Assembly (NCBI GenBank): GCA_016710285.1
Contig: JADJXR010000001.1
Location: 2,294,001-2,358,000, forward strand
Direction: 5' to 3'
Origin: Chlorobiota bacterium
GTDB lineage: Bacteria > Bacteroidota > Ignavibacteria > OLB7
Length of the DNA stretch: 64,000 bases
This document shows positions 9,295-17,638 of this stretch, in pieces; within the stretch, counting starts at the first letter, position 1; each line of letters starts with the position of its first letter. A program made the translations under genes and the position numbers. The notes below the pieces were generated by a model. The model saw only the letters and a program-made list of their open reading frames with translations, was not told the DNA's origin and ran no database searches.

Positions 9295-9421
9295 ACCAAA
9301 ATGATATTCAGAGGAAGAATTCTTTCGCTTCCATTGAAATCCTGCTCGTAACCTCGTATTCTTGCAAGGGTTTACAGGTACTGGCTGCATAACCTATTCC
9401 TTCACTCATTCAGATAACACG

Positions 9422-10426
9422 ATGTCCTTTCGCGTAATAGTTCTCACGATGCTTGCTGCTGGGCTTATCGCTGGTTGCACCACCGATCCTGAGTTCCCTG
9501 AAAAATCGGTGCAAGTTACCGTCAGCGATTTGCCTTCGCTTGATGACCAAGCCAATTACCACCTATGGTTCAGTTATCCTGAAGACCGTGCAAACAATGG
9601 CAGCACGCCGTTGGATAAGGTGCAGCATGGGGATAAGGAGTATATCAATGTTGGAGCCTTCCGTGTGGGGGCTGATGGTGCGCTGGTTTCGCCAACGGGC
9701 GGGGCAGTGACGTTCGCAATTCCCAGCGGCTATAATCCCAACTTGGTTGAGGATGCTATCCTGACAATAGAAAGCTCCGCAACCACACCTTCAACGCCTG
9801 GAGCAAGGATTGCTGGCGGCGTGTTCACGGGAACCGCCACGGTTGGCCGCTGCACGCTTACCGTAAAATCCAGCGATGCTTTTGGGGTGGCGATTCAGTT
9901 GGACTCTTCACTGCTTCGGACCTACTTCCTTGATGCCCCAACCAGCCTGCCCGTTGATGATTTCATGCAAGGCATTTGGTTCGGTGCTGTTAATGGCACG
10001 GCGGTGCGCCCTGGGCTATCGCTTAGCCCGCAACCGCTCAGCACCGGGAACAAACGCTGGACCTACGAGGCTTGGCTGGTGCAGCGGCAGGGGGCCTTGG
10101 TTGATTCCTACATCTCGCTTGGCCGGTTCGACAGCATTGACGCGCCCGATAGCAATGGCCCAGGAGCTGGAGTCGGAGCAAACCCCTCGGAGGCGTATCG
10201 AATCCCTGGTGAGGATTTTGTTGCCACTGGTGCCGAGCGTTCCTTGAACGATGGCAGCTACCGCGTGGTGGTCTCGTTGCAGCCAACCGATATTTCGCTG
10301 CGCCGCCCGCTGTTGCCGCTGCTGCAAACCCGCGAACCAATCCCCGCAGCGGCCACACGCCAGCAAAGCCTTCCGCTATCGGTCAACACAACGTTCCCTG
10401 TGGTGCAAGTGACGCTCAATCGCTAA
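9422..10426 (+). CDS. Lipoprotein of unknown function
   Basis: The 334-residue product begins with a lipoprotein signal peptide with lipobox LIAG-C at residues 15-19 (MSFRVIVLTMLAAGLIAGC). The mature part (VTVSDLPSLDDQANYHLWFSY..., TYEAWLVQRQGALVDSYISLGRFDSIDAPDS) resembles the anti-sigma or 'DUF4397-like' style of beta-rich periplasmic lipoproteins, but I do not recognise a family. ATG 9422 was preferred over an upstream in-frame start because it puts the signal peptide at the terminus. The gene ends 33 bp before an IS element that now separates it from the FG-GAP gene. The two were probably adjacent and possibly co-transcribed before insertion. Confidence 0.75.
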   Translation: MSFRVIVLTMLAAGLIAGCTTDPEFPEKSVQVTVSDLPSLDDQANYHLWFSYPEDRANNGSTPLDKVQHGDKEYINVGAFRVGADGALVSPTGGAVTFAIPSGYNPNLVEDAILTIESSATTPSTPGARIAGGVFTGTATVGRCTLTVKSSDAFGVAIQLDSSLLRTYFLDAPTSLPVDDFMQGIWFGAVNGTAVRPGLSLSPQPLSTGNKRWTYEAWLVQRQGALVDSYISLGRFDSIDAPDSNGPGAGVGANPSEAYRIPGEDFVATGAERSLNDGSYRVVVSLQPTDISLRRPLLPLLQTREPIPAAATRQQSLPLSVNTTFPVVQVTLNR

Positions 10427-10459
10427 CCATCATCATCGAACTTTTGTTTGCCATACCCT

Positions 10460-10476
10460 AGACCTCTTTCAAAAGT
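10460..10476 (+). repeat. IS left terminal inverted repeat
   Basis: AGACCTCTTTCAAAAGT is perfectly repeated in inverse orientation at 11355-11371. It is preceded by the target duplication CCT. Confidence 0.93.
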
Positions 10477-10522
10477 CTAGATTACGGGTTATGTTTGGGG
10501 TCAACCAATATAAGGAAGAAGG

Positions 10523-10960
10523 ATGCGCTACGCAGAGATTTGTGATCGTTCACCGGAACAATTTCGACGCTTAACGGGTGTGTTGCCGACAACCTTCGAG
10601 GCAATGCTCAAGGTCATTCGTGCAGCACGGCGAGAGTTTGGTCGCCCACCGAAACTGGTGTTGGCCGATCAGCTGTTGTTGACGCTGCTGTATTGGCGTG
10701 AGTATCGAGCGCAATATCACCTTGCAGCGGATTTTGGGATCAGCGAACCGACCTGCGGCCGGATCATTCGGCGAGTGGAGGATGAACTCACCCAGAGCAA
10801 AGAGTTTCAATTGCCGCAGCGTCCGCAGCCGCGAGGCGGGGACATAGAATTTGCCGTGATCGTGATCGATGCGACAGAAAGCCCGATTGAACGGCCAAAA
10901 AAAAGCAAAGGGAGTACTACAGCGGGAAGCGTGGATGCCACACAATCAAGACGCAGGTAG
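10523..10960 (+). CDS. IS5-family transposase, frame A (HTH and first catalytic Asp)
   Basis: The 145-residue first frame starts at ATG 10523 with an AGGAAGAAGG purine tract upstream. It carries the helix-turn-helix of DDE endonucleases (LADQLLLTLLYWREYRAQYHLAADFGISEPTCGRII) and the first catalytic aspartate in VIVIDATESPIERP. The in-frame product ends at TAG 10958-10960 after out-of-frame residues. The functional reading passes into frame B by a -1 shift on eight As at 10897-10904. Confidence 0.9.
   Translation: MRYAEICDRSPEQFRRLTGVLPTTFEAMLKVIRAARREFGRPPKLVLADQLLLTLLYWREYRAQYHLAADFGISEPTCGRIIRRVEDELTQSKEFQLPQRPQPRGGDIEFAVIVIDATESPIERPKKSKGSTTAGSVDATQSRRR
10897..10905 (+). promoter_or_regulatory. 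Probable programmed -1 ribosomal frameshift site
   Basis: Eight As followed by G are read in frame A as ccA AAA AAA AGC, so A_AAA_AAA is a slippery heptamer. The -1 frame continues AAA AAA AAG CAA AGG GAG TAC TAC and enters conserved IS5 transposase sequence at once. Confidence 0.8.
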
Positions 10961-10962
10961 CC

Positions 10963-11349
10963 ATGGCGTTGGGAAGTCGTCGGATCCTCAAGACAGAGTT
11001 TGGGGTTGGAAGCCAGCATGATTTCTCGTTATTGAAGCAGTGTGTGGGTCGGGGGTATAAGCGATTGTTGGGGAGTGGGAGTTGTTGGATGGCGGATTTG
11101 GGATATCTGGGGTTATCGAAGATCCAGAGCAACGTATGGTTGCCGCACAAGCGGCGGAAGGGGGTAGCATTAGGGGATTGGGAGAAGGAGGAGAATCGTG
11201 AGCATTCGCGGAAGCGGATCGTGATTGAGCATGTGTTTGGTCGGTTAAAGGTGTTCAAGATCATAGCGGAGAAGTATCGAAATCGTCGCAAGCGATTTGA
11301 TGTGAGATTCAACCTCATCGCCGCCATCCATAATTTTGAACTCCCTTGA
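10963..11349 (+). CDS. IS5-family transposase, frame B (second Asp and Glu)
   Basis: The nominal ATG is 10963, but conserved sequence begins upstream in this frame (REYYSGKRGCHTIKTQVAM from about 10906). It is therefore expressed as an A-B fusion through -1 frameshifting at the slippery A run. It contains the second catalytic Asp in MADLGYLG and the Glu in RIVIEHVFGRLKVFK, completing the DDE triad. It ends 5 bp before the right inverted repeat. Confidence 0.9.
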   Translation: MALGSRRILKTEFGVGSQHDFSLLKQCVGRGYKRLLGSGSCWMADLGYLGLSKIQSNVWLPHKRRKGVALGDWEKEENREHSRKRIVIEHVFGRLKVFKIIAEKYRNRRKRFDVRFNLIAAIHNFELP

Positions 11350-11354
11350 AAACT

Positions 11355-11371
11355 ACTTTTGAAAGAGGTCT
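11355..11371 (-). repeat. IS right terminal inverted repeat
   Basis: This 17-bp sequence is the exact reverse complement of 10460-10476 and is followed by the target duplication CCT. It contributes AAGAGG, 7 bp upstream of the FG-GAP gene start, as a possible ribosome-binding site. Confidence 0.92.
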
Positions 11372-11375
11372 CCTG

Positions 11376-13502
11376 ATGTTACAAGCCATTCCCTTCCGTT
11401 GCTTCCTTCTTCTGCTGGTCTTGTTGCCAGCGGAGAAAACCTTATCGCAGCCGTTCGAAAGGCAATGGGAGTCCATTATCGTGGAATCGGAACAGGGGAT
11501 CCAAATGGTCAATCCTTTTTCGGGAGGGCTGTACCAGCCGCGCATCGGATTGCGTGACGTAAACGGCGACCACATCCCCGATCTGTTCACGCTGAACCCC
11601 GATAACGTGCTGCGGCTGTATTGGAATTATGGCGACTTCATCTTCCGCCGCGCCTTCCCTTCCCCGTACGACTCGCTTCCGGTGCGCCGCTGGTTTCGCT
11701 TTGCCGATATTGATGCCGACAACGACGACGACCTGTTCAGCAGCGGCGCGACCTCGGAGGTGCTGCTCTATCGAAATAATGGAACACAAAAGAAACCCCT
11801 GTTCTCTGCAATTGCCGACACAGTGCGTGGTGCCGATGGTTCTCCTATCTACACCCAGCAGGAAACCGTCCCTTCCTTTGTGGATATTGACGCTGATGGC
11901 GATTTGGACCTGTTCTACGGCAAGGTTGATGGTGCCATTAACTTCTACGAAAACACCGGAACGCCACAATCTCCGGTCTTTACCTTCCGAACCGATTTGT
12001 ACATGGATATCATGGTGATTGCAAGCCAAGCAAAGCCGGAAGAGGGGGCGGCAACGCAACGCGAGCAGCAGAACGAACGGCATGGCGCAAGCGTGCTGGG
12101 GTTTGCCGATATTGATGGCGATGCAGATCTAGATATTCTGTTCGGTGATTTCTTCACCGAGCGGTTGCTCCTGTTCCACAACGACGGCACACCGCAGAAA
12201 GCAAAGTTCGGAATGAACCGTTTGGACACTGCTTTCCGGGGAATGGGCGACGATGTGCAAAGCCTTGGATTTAACCAAGCCGAAGCAGGCGATATAGATA
12301 CTGATAATGCTCAGGATGTCCTTGTCTCCTCGCTTCTTCCCAACAGCCAGTTTGCACCGCTGCAAGTTTTCCGCAACGTCGGGACCAACACCGCGCCGAT
12401 GATGCGCCGCCAACAGAAGGACCCAACCGATGAGATTGACGTTGGCGAATATGCCGTCCCCGCCCGTATCAAGGATTCTCGGAGGGATGGTGTCCTGATC
12501 GGTTCGCTGGAGGGGACACTCACCTACTATGAGATGAGTTTCCCAAATGGAAGCCAAGTATCCACGTGGCGCAAGAAGGAAACGTTTGGCGTTCCTGGCT
12601 GGCAGCGTACCGCCCCCGCAACGGGTGATCTTGACGGAGATGGCGTGGCCGAGGTGGTGATTGGCGGAGTGGTGGAAGACCCCACAAAGATGATCTCCAT
12701 TTGGAAATTCCAGGGGAATCGGTTGGTGTTCTCCGAGTCGCTTGCCGATGTGAGCGGAATCAACACAAACGTCTCACCCTCGCTTGGTGATCTGGACAAC
12801 GATGGCGATTTGGACCTGTTGGTTGGCGCGCAAAATGGCCAAGCATTCTATTTCCAAAACGTCGGAACCCCCACCACGCCAGCGTTTGAACGCGCATCGC
12901 CACCGCCGCCGTTCGATGCGCTGAATGCCGGGCGCGACTCGGCCCCGCGAATGGCCGATATTAACCGAGACGGGAAGATTGACGTTATTGTCGGGAATGC
13001 CACGCCGTCCGGCCCCTCGGGCGGGCGGCAACGTGATGGCATTCAATTCTATCTTAACAACGGCGAAGGAGGGTTCCAGAAAAGCCCAGAATTCCCCGAT
13101 ATAGATTTCCCTGATCGTTCCAATCCCGCCCCTCTGTTCTTCCTTGACTCCGAAGGTTCGTGGTTGATTGTGGGAATGGAGGCCGGAGGGCTACAAGCCT
13201 ACTATCAACAAGGGGGTCCCATGGATGCGCCGGCGGTGCCCCAATCGTCGCCCATCGGAATCACCCTGCAGCCCAATTTGCTGAGTGGTGAACAGGCAAC
13301 AATCGTGGAATGGAATGCGGAGGAATCTCGTGGGGAATTACGAATTACCGACCTGCTGGGAAAAGAGTGGTATCGGCAAGAAATCACAGAAAAAACTGGA
13401 AGCCTAAGAATAGTGCTTCCAAAACTGCCCGCAGGAACGTACGTTTGCAGCATGGCGACCAGTGCCAGTGTAGTTGCGGCTCCGTTGATACTCATCCGAT
13501 AA
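11376..13502 (+). CDS. Secreted FG-GAP/VCBS-repeat protein with T9SS sorting domain
   Basis: The 708-residue product has a signal peptide (MLQAIPFRCFLLLLVLLPAEKTLSQ) and at least eight calcium-loop FG-GAP/VCBS repeats, including DVNGDHIPDLF, DIDADNDDDLF, DIDADGDLDLF, DIDGDADLDILFG, DLDGDGVAEVVIGG, DLDNDGDLDLLVG and DINRDGKIDVIVG. These are predicted to form an integrin-alpha-like beta-propeller. The last 75 residues form a T9SS type A sorting domain (LRITDLLGKEWYRQEI, LPAGTYVCSM). I infer a cell-surface or secreted role. The IS element inserted 4 bp before its ATG, so native 5' signals have been replaced. The coding region itself is intact. Confidence 0.9.
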   Translation: MLQAIPFRCFLLLLVLLPAEKTLSQPFERQWESIIVESEQGIQMVNPFSGGLYQPRIGLRDVNGDHIPDLFTLNPDNVLRLYWNYGDFIFRRAFPSPYDSLPVRRWFRFADIDADNDDDLFSSGATSEVLLYRNNGTQKKPLFSAIADTVRGADGSPIYTQQETVPSFVDIDADGDLDLFYGKVDGAINFYENTGTPQSPVFTFRTDLYMDIMVIASQAKPEEGAATQREQQNERHGASVLGFADIDGDADLDILFGDFFTERLLLFHNDGTPQKAKFGMNRLDTAFRGMGDDVQSLGFNQAEAGDIDTDNAQDVLVSSLLPNSQFAPLQVFRNVGTNTAPMMRRQQKDPTDEIDVGEYAVPARIKDSRRDGVLIGSLEGTLTYYEMSFPNGSQVSTWRKKETFGVPGWQRTAPATGDLDGDGVAEVVIGGVVEDPTKMISIWKFQGNRLVFSESLADVSGINTNVSPSLGDLDNDGDLDLLVGAQNGQAFYFQNVGTPTTPAFERASPPPPFDALNAGRDSAPRMADINRDGKIDVIVGNATPSGPSGGRQRDGIQFYLNNGEGGFQKSPEFPDIDFPDRSNPAPLFFLDSEGSWLIVGMEAGGLQAYYQQGGPMDAPAVPQSSPIGITLQPNLLSGEQATIVEWNAEESRGELRITDLLGKEWYRQEITEKTGSLRIVLPKLPAGTYVCSMATSASVVAAPLILIR

Positions 13503-13592
13503 GTGGCGGTGAGTCCCTTCGTAGAAGCCTGCAAACTGGAACCGACGCGGCAATCTCGGTTCAGCCATCTCAACCAGAGCGGAAGCAGCCCG

Positions 13593-13611
13593 GCGTACTT
13601 CGGGTACGCCA
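13593..13611. other. Hairpin between convergent FG-GAP and arsS genes
   Basis: GGCGTAC and GTACGCC form a perfect 7-bp stem around TTCGG in the 204-bp convergent gap. No T-run follows, so terminator function is uncertain. A CT-rich tract at about 13683-13715 follows. Confidence 0.4.
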
Positions 13612-13706
13612 CACACGTCGGGTTGCTTCCCTCATTATGGGTGAAAACGGGAACTCCATCTCCCTACTCTTTTCACCGATCTCACACACTCTTCCTCTCT
13701 CTCTCT

Positions 13707-14684
13707 CTACGCCGTCGCTCCGCCGCACGAGCTTCCCGCGCCAGCGGTGCAGCCAAAACAATGGTCAGCAAAAACGATTCGGCGCGCCAGCAGTGCATCA
13801 AAATCCCAATCGAAAATCGTTTGCGGCGCGGCGGACTCCACCGGCAACTCCAGCATCTGGTTGAAGTCGCAATCGCTTAGCCGGCCATCGTAGTTGACGC
13901 TAATCTGCGAGCGGCACATCACCCCTTCGGCAGCGGCGGGATTGAAGGCGTTCAGCAGTTTTTCCATGTAGGAATCGTAGCCGCCATGCCGCACAAGGTC
14001 CGCTTTGAATCGGTGAATCGGCATATTCGTGATGGTGAATAAGCTGTTGAAATGCAGCCCGAATTTCGCCGCCAACTCACGCTTGTAATCAGCCTCCAAA
14101 CCCGCTTGCGCTGCCGGAAGAAACGCCCCCACCGGGTTGTACACCAGGTTCAGCACCAATCCGCTTCCATCCTTCGCGTAGCCAACATCATTTAGCCGCC
14201 TCATCCCCTCGATGGACTTGTTGAACACCCCACGCCCACGCTGCTTATCGGTGAAATACTGCGAGTAGTAGGGGAGCGAACTCACCACCTCGCAACGATG
14301 CTCGGCAAAAAATTCTGGCAGATACTCCTTGCTCTCCCCAGTGACCGGGTTGCCATCGAACTGCACGGTAAGGTTGTGGCGGACCATCACGTGCTTCCCA
14401 AGTTTTTTTGCTTCGGCCACCATCCAATCAAAATGTGGGTTCAGCTCCGGCGCGCCGCCGGTGATGTCCAGCGTGGCGATCTGCGGGTGGGCCGCAAGCA
14501 CCTCGATCACCCGCTGCGCGGTGCGCTGGTCCATTGCCTCGGTCCGCTTTGGCGAGGCATCAACGTGGCAATGCAAGCAGGCTTGGTTGCACAGCTTCCC
14601 AACATTCACCTGCAACGTGGCAAGCGATGCCGGGGGCAGCTCCAGCGAGTGCTGTTGAATCTTGTCGTGGAAATCGTATGGCAT
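13707..14684 (-). CDS. arsS: ArsS-type radical SAM enzyme (arsenosugar biosynthesis family, DUF3641)
   Basis: The 325-residue protein has the radical SAM Fe-S motif C32-x3-C36-x2-C39 (LCNQACLHCHVDASP), the family-specific TGGAPELNPHF loop and a C-terminal Cys-rich region (MCRSQISVNYDGRLSDCDFNQ, then CFGCTAGAGSSCGG). This combination marks the ArsS family, known to build 5'-deoxy-5'-dimethylarsinoyl-adenosine from a methylated arsenical and SAM. It is the last gene of the minus-strand cluster, 14 bp after the M19 dipeptidase gene. No arsM-type methyltransferase or arsR is in the window, so the substrate may be imported, made elsewhere, or differ from arsenic. Family assignment is firm; the in vivo substrate is inference. 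Confidence 0.9.
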   Translation of the reverse strand: MPYDFHDKIQQHSLELPPASLATLQVNVGKLCNQACLHCHVDASPKRTEAMDQRTAQRVIEVLAAHPQIATLDITGGAPELNPHFDWMVAEAKKLGKHVMVRHNLTVQFDGNPVTGESKEYLPEFFAEHRCEVVSSLPYYSQYFTDKQRGRGVFNKSIEGMRRLNDVGYAKDGSGLVLNLVYNPVGAFLPAAQAGLEADYKRELAAKFGLHFNSLFTITNMPIHRFKADLVRHGGYDSYMEKLLNAFNPAAAEGVMCRSQISVNYDGRLSDCDFNQMLELPVESAAPQTIFDWDFDALLARRIVFADHCFGCTAGAGSSCGGATA

Positions 14685-14698
14685 CGTCGTGAAAGAAA

Positions 14699-15790
14699 TC
14701 AGTGCTTGGTGAACTCACTTGCCGGCTGCCGGGCCGCAGCTGGTTGCTGCTTCATCGTTAGCCCAATCACCCGCGCCCAATTTTCGTGGGCAAGTTGTTG
14801 GATTGTGGCATCGTCGTAGCCGTGCTGGCGAAGCGCGTGGATCAGTTTGGGAAGCCCAGCCACGTCGCCAATTTGTTGCGGCATGGCGGCTCCGTCGAAA
14901 TCGCTGCCGAAGCCAACACGCGTTGGGCCAAGCCGCTCCACCAAATAATCAAGGTGGCGGATCATCGTTGCAATCGGCGTGTCGGTGGTTTGCCCGCCGT
15001 CGCTTCGCAGGAAGATGGTGGCGAAGTTCAGCCCCACCATCCCATCGCTGTCGCGGATGGCGTCCAGCTGGTAATCGGTAAGATTTCGCGCCGATTTGCA
15101 CAACGCCCAGGCGTTCGAGTGGGTGGCAACCAACGGCGCGTCGGTCAGCGCGGCCACGTCGCGGAATCCCCGCTCGTTCAGGTGGGAAAGGTCAATCATC
15201 ACCCCAAGCCGATTGCACTCGCGCACCAGCCGCTTCCCCGCGTCGGTCAGCCCCGGGCCGGTGTCGGGCGTGGCGGGGAAGGCGATTGGAACGCCATGCC
15301 CAAACGCATTCGGACGGCTCCAGACAATTCCCAACGAACGCAAACCCGCTTGGTAGAAAACGTGCAACGCCTCCAGATCGGTGTCAATCGCCTCGGCACC
15401 TTCAAAGTGGAGGATTGCCGCCACAACGCCCGCCGCCAAGCACTGGCGAACCTCCGCTGCCGAGCGGACCACCTTCACCTTCCCGTTGGAAGCCGCCTCA
15501 ATCTTGAACAACGTTGCCGACATCGCCATTGCAAGCCGCTGCGAGGTTGGCAAATCCAACGGCGGAGGAAGCGGCATCAGATACCCACCGCCAGGAACGG
15601 GCTGGAACCCGCTCCCTTTCCCCTGCGGAGGAAGCCACACCGCGAAGAACCCGCCGCCAAATCCCCCTTCCTCCATTCGTGGCAGGTCCAAATGGCCTTC
15701 GGTGTTCCGCCGGAACACGCTGGTTCCGTCGCGGTCGCCAATGGCATACAGCCGGGAAAGAAGATCGTTGTGTCCGTCGAAAATGAGCAT
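14699..15790 (-). CDS. Peptidase family M19 (membrane dipeptidase-like)
   Basis: The 363-residue protein starts with MLIFDGHNDLL, whose His7 and Asp9 are the first zinc ligands of renal-type dipeptidases. HFEGAEAIDTD (bridging Glu), DLSHLNERGF, ATHSNAW and GSDFDGA follow in family order. M19 enzymes hydrolyse dipeptides including Cys-Gly-type and beta-lactam-like substrates. ATG 15790 was chosen because the family begins at this motif; an upstream in-frame extension has no homologous character. No signal peptide is seen, so it is probably cytoplasmic. Placed between an AhpD-like gene and arsS, it may process a peptide-linked substrate brought in by the cluster's transporter (inference). Confidence 0.9.
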   Translation of the reverse strand: MLIFDGHNDLLSRLYAIGDRDGTSVFRRNTEGHLDLPRMEEGGFGGGFFAVWLPPQGKGSGFQPVPGGGYLMPLPPPLDLPTSQRLAMAMSATLFKIEAASNGKVKVVRSAAEVRQCLAAGVVAAILHFEGAEAIDTDLEALHVFYQAGLRSLGIVWSRPNAFGHGVPIAFPATPDTGPGLTDAGKRLVRECNRLGVMIDLSHLNERGFRDVAALTDAPLVATHSNAWALCKSARNLTDYQLDAIRDSDGMVGLNFATIFLRSDGGQTTDTPIATMIRHLDYLVERLGPTRVGFGSDFDGAAMPQQIGDVAGLPKLIHALRQHGYDDATIQQLAHENWARVIGLTMKQQPAAARQPASEFTKH

Positions 15791-15929
15791 GGTTGCCGTG
15801 AGTTGGTTGTTGGAAATTGGCCGGATGGAAATGGGCCGCATGGAATGGGCGATGCTTGGGGAAGAAAAGCCTTCCCCAAGCTCACCGCTGCGTCTCTCAG
15901 TCTCTAAGTTTCTCAGTCTCTCAGTTGGA

Positions 15930-16265
15930 TCAGGCTCCCACCTTCTCCAATCCATTCAGCATCTGCACGCCGTGGACCAGCGAGGCCCCCCCGCGGACGG
16001 CAGCGGCAACGTGAAGTGCCTCGGTCATCTGCTCCGGGTCCGCCCCTGATTCAAGGCATCCGGTGGTGTAGGCATCAATGCAGTACGGGCATTGGATGGT
16101 GTGGGCAACGGCAAGGCCAATCAGCTGCTTTTCCCGTTTGGTCAACGCGCCGTCGGTTCCGGTGGCCATTCCGTAGTACTCAAAAAATTTATCCATCAGT
16201 GCGCGCTGGTGGGTTCCAACATCGGCAAAGCGGGCAAGGTCGTTCGATTCGTAGTAGGTGGGCAT
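15930..16265 (-). CDS. AhpD-like carboxymuconolactone decarboxylase-family protein (arsenosugar-associated peroxidase-like)
   Basis: The 111-residue protein matches the CMD/AhpD core: an antioxidant-type CxxC at C59-P-Y-C62 within HTIQCPYCIDAYTTGC, with a further Cys70. The single-domain length, the MPTYYESNDLARF start and the closeness to arsS match the small peroxidase-like proteins that recur beside ArsS. The likely role is thiol-dependent redox chemistry, perhaps reduction or protection of an arsenical intermediate. It lies 62 bp downstream of the second GATase-like gene. Confidence 0.88.
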   Translation of the reverse strand: MPTYYESNDLARFADVGTHQRALMDKFFEYYGMATGTDGALTKREKQLIGLAVAHTIQCPYCIDAYTTGCLESGADPEQMTEALHVAAAVRGGASLVHGVQMLNGLEKVGA

Positions 16266-16327
16266 CTGGATTGTTGAGTAAGAGTTGTTGGTTGAGTTGA
16301 TTGATGTTGTTGAGTTGATAGCGTCGG

Positions 16328-16984
16328 CTATCGTCCAATTGCTGCAACGCCGTAGGCCGCCGGGTCAATGGTCATCCGTTCGGAAGCTGGCCGAACCCCG
16401 CTCAGCCATTCGGTAAGATTATCGCAGAAGTTATCCAGGTGGGTTATCTGCTGCACCCCTTGCTCCACAATCCCATCCAACGTGGTTGCAAACAGCAGTC
16501 CGCCGTGCTGCTCGGTCTCCCAGGAAATAATCTCCCCCTCTCCATTCCGCTGCACAACCCTGGCCTGTTCGGGAATGCGGGTGTAAACGCCGTGAGTGTG
16601 CCAACACGCATGGCGCGGGCGCAAACCCCGGAAGAGCGGATGTTGGAAATCGGTGCTGGCCACCGGGGGATTGTTCGGGTTCGTGACCCACCAGTAGTTG
16701 TTCACGGGGCGGTCCTCCCACTTCGCGCCAATCCAATCGGGGCGGCTGTCCCCTTCCACAAAAACGGTTTTCCCTTCCGCCAAAAAACGGTAGATCACGT
16801 CCTTCCGTTCGGCAATGGCATCTTGGTTCGATTGGAACGGAATCACCAGCGCGCGCATTCCGGCAAGGTGCGCGTCGGTTAGGTCGTGCACGTAAATCAG
16901 CCGGTAGATGTCGCGGTATTTCGGCGCGGTCGCAAACACGTAATGGGACCAGACCCCGTTAAACAGCAATGCAACGTTCTGCAT
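16328..16984 (-). CDS. GATase/ThuA-like protein, paralog 2, unknown function
   Basis: The 218-residue protein has alternating beta/alpha character (VALLFNGVWSHYVF, LAGMRALVIPFQ, FLAEGKTVFVEGDS) like the class I glutamine-amidotransferase/ThuA fold. It ends in a His-rich CWHTHGVYTRI segment and GGLLFATTLDGI strand. No GxCxG nucleophile elbow is seen, so amidotransferase activity is unlikely. It starts 3 bp after the stop of the preceding gene, to which it is related (matching FLAEGKTVFVEGDS and FLDAGKSLLCFDGW segments). The two may form a heterodimer or act in successive steps. Function is not known to me. Confidence 0.75.
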   Translation of the reverse strand: MQNVALLFNGVWSHYVFATAPKYRDIYRLIYVHDLTDAHLAGMRALVIPFQSNQDAIAERKDVIYRFLAEGKTVFVEGDSRPDWIGAKWEDRPVNNYWWVTNPNNPPVASTDFQHPLFRGLRPRHACWHTHGVYTRIPEQARVVQRNGEGEIISWETEQHGGLLFATTLDGIVEQGVQQITHLDNFCDNLTEWLSGVRPASERMTIDPAAYGVAAIGR

Positions 16985-16987
16985 GGT

Positions 16988-17611
16988 TCACCCTTTGCGA
17001 TTGGTGGATATGTGGTCAAGGAAATTTCGGTAGAGTCGGGATAGGGCGTGGTCGCTGCTGCCGTCGTAGGAGAAATCGGCAAGCGGCCCGCTGGAGGTTA
17101 GGATCATTCGCCCGGGCGTTGTGGCTTCGTCAATCACCACCATTGCCCGCCCCCACGTATCGGTTAGCAGTGGGTCCGCTTCGGCTGCGGGGGTGATATA
17201 GCCGCAGGCCCACCAGCCGGAGATTCCGTGGCTGAAGATCAGTTCATCAATATTGACCCCATCAAGCAAGTTGTGGCGGTCGGTTCCGGCGGCGTAGCGG
17301 ACCTCAATCGTCCGGCGGCTGTTATCCATTTGCCAGTGGTTGCCCGGGACCCACGCGGTGAACCATCCATCGAAACAGAGAAGCGATTTGCCGGCATCAA
17401 GAAACTCCCGAACAACGCTTTTTGCATCCAACATGGCAACGTGGTCGGACCCGTTGGGAACAACCAGCGCGTCGGCGGTGGCAAGCGCCGCAGCAAGCCG
17501 CTCGGGGAAGCCGGGGCCGGTGCGGACAAAGCCGTAGCGGACCTTCTCGGTGGGCTGGAACATCAGCTCCAACTCATGGATTCCATTGTGAACCACAATA
17601 GCAGTAAGCAT
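16988..17611 (-). CDS. GATase/ThuA-like protein, paralog 1, unknown function
   Basis: The 207-residue protein begins MLTAIVVHNGIHELELMF and has ADALVVPNGSDHVAML, VREFLDAGKSLLCFDGW and RMILTSSGPLADFSYDGS segments. This fits a class I GATase/ThuA-like alpha/beta fold. A Cys follows the strand where a GATase nucleophile would be, but not in a GxCxG context. No signal peptide is present. It lies 27 bp after the second radical SAM gene and 3 bp before its paralog, so translation is probably coupled. I cannot assign a substrate. Confidence 0.75.
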   Translation of the reverse strand: MLTAIVVHNGIHELELMFQPTEKVRYGFVRTGPGFPERLAAALATADALVVPNGSDHVAMLDAKSVVREFLDAGKSLLCFDGWFTAWVPGNHWQMDNSRRTIEVRYAAGTDRHNLLDGVNIDELIFSHGISGWWACGYITPAAEADPLLTDTWGRAMVVIDEATTPGRMILTSSGPLADFSYDGSSDHALSRLYRNFLDHISTNRKG

Positions 17612-17638
17612 ACAGGTTGCGGGTTTACGGTTGCAGAT

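Larger units (their letters stand above)
10460..11371 (+). mobile_element. IS5-family insertion sequence, complete
   Basis: The 912-bp element has perfect 17-bp terminal inverted repeats (10460-10476, 11355-11371), a 3-bp direct repeat CCT on each side (10457-10459, 11372-11374) and a two-frame DDE transposase. The size, the HTH plus DDE_Tnp_4-type transposase and the A-rich -1 frameshift site fit the IS5 family (IS427/IS1031/ISL2-type subgroups). I cannot name the exact IS. It sits 4 bp upstream of the ATG of the FG-GAP gene. Confidence 0.93.

Noticed and set aside
14786..15907. 373-codon plus-strand frame opposite the M19 dipeptidase
   Set aside because: The M19 frame has all metal-binding motifs; the antisense frame has none.
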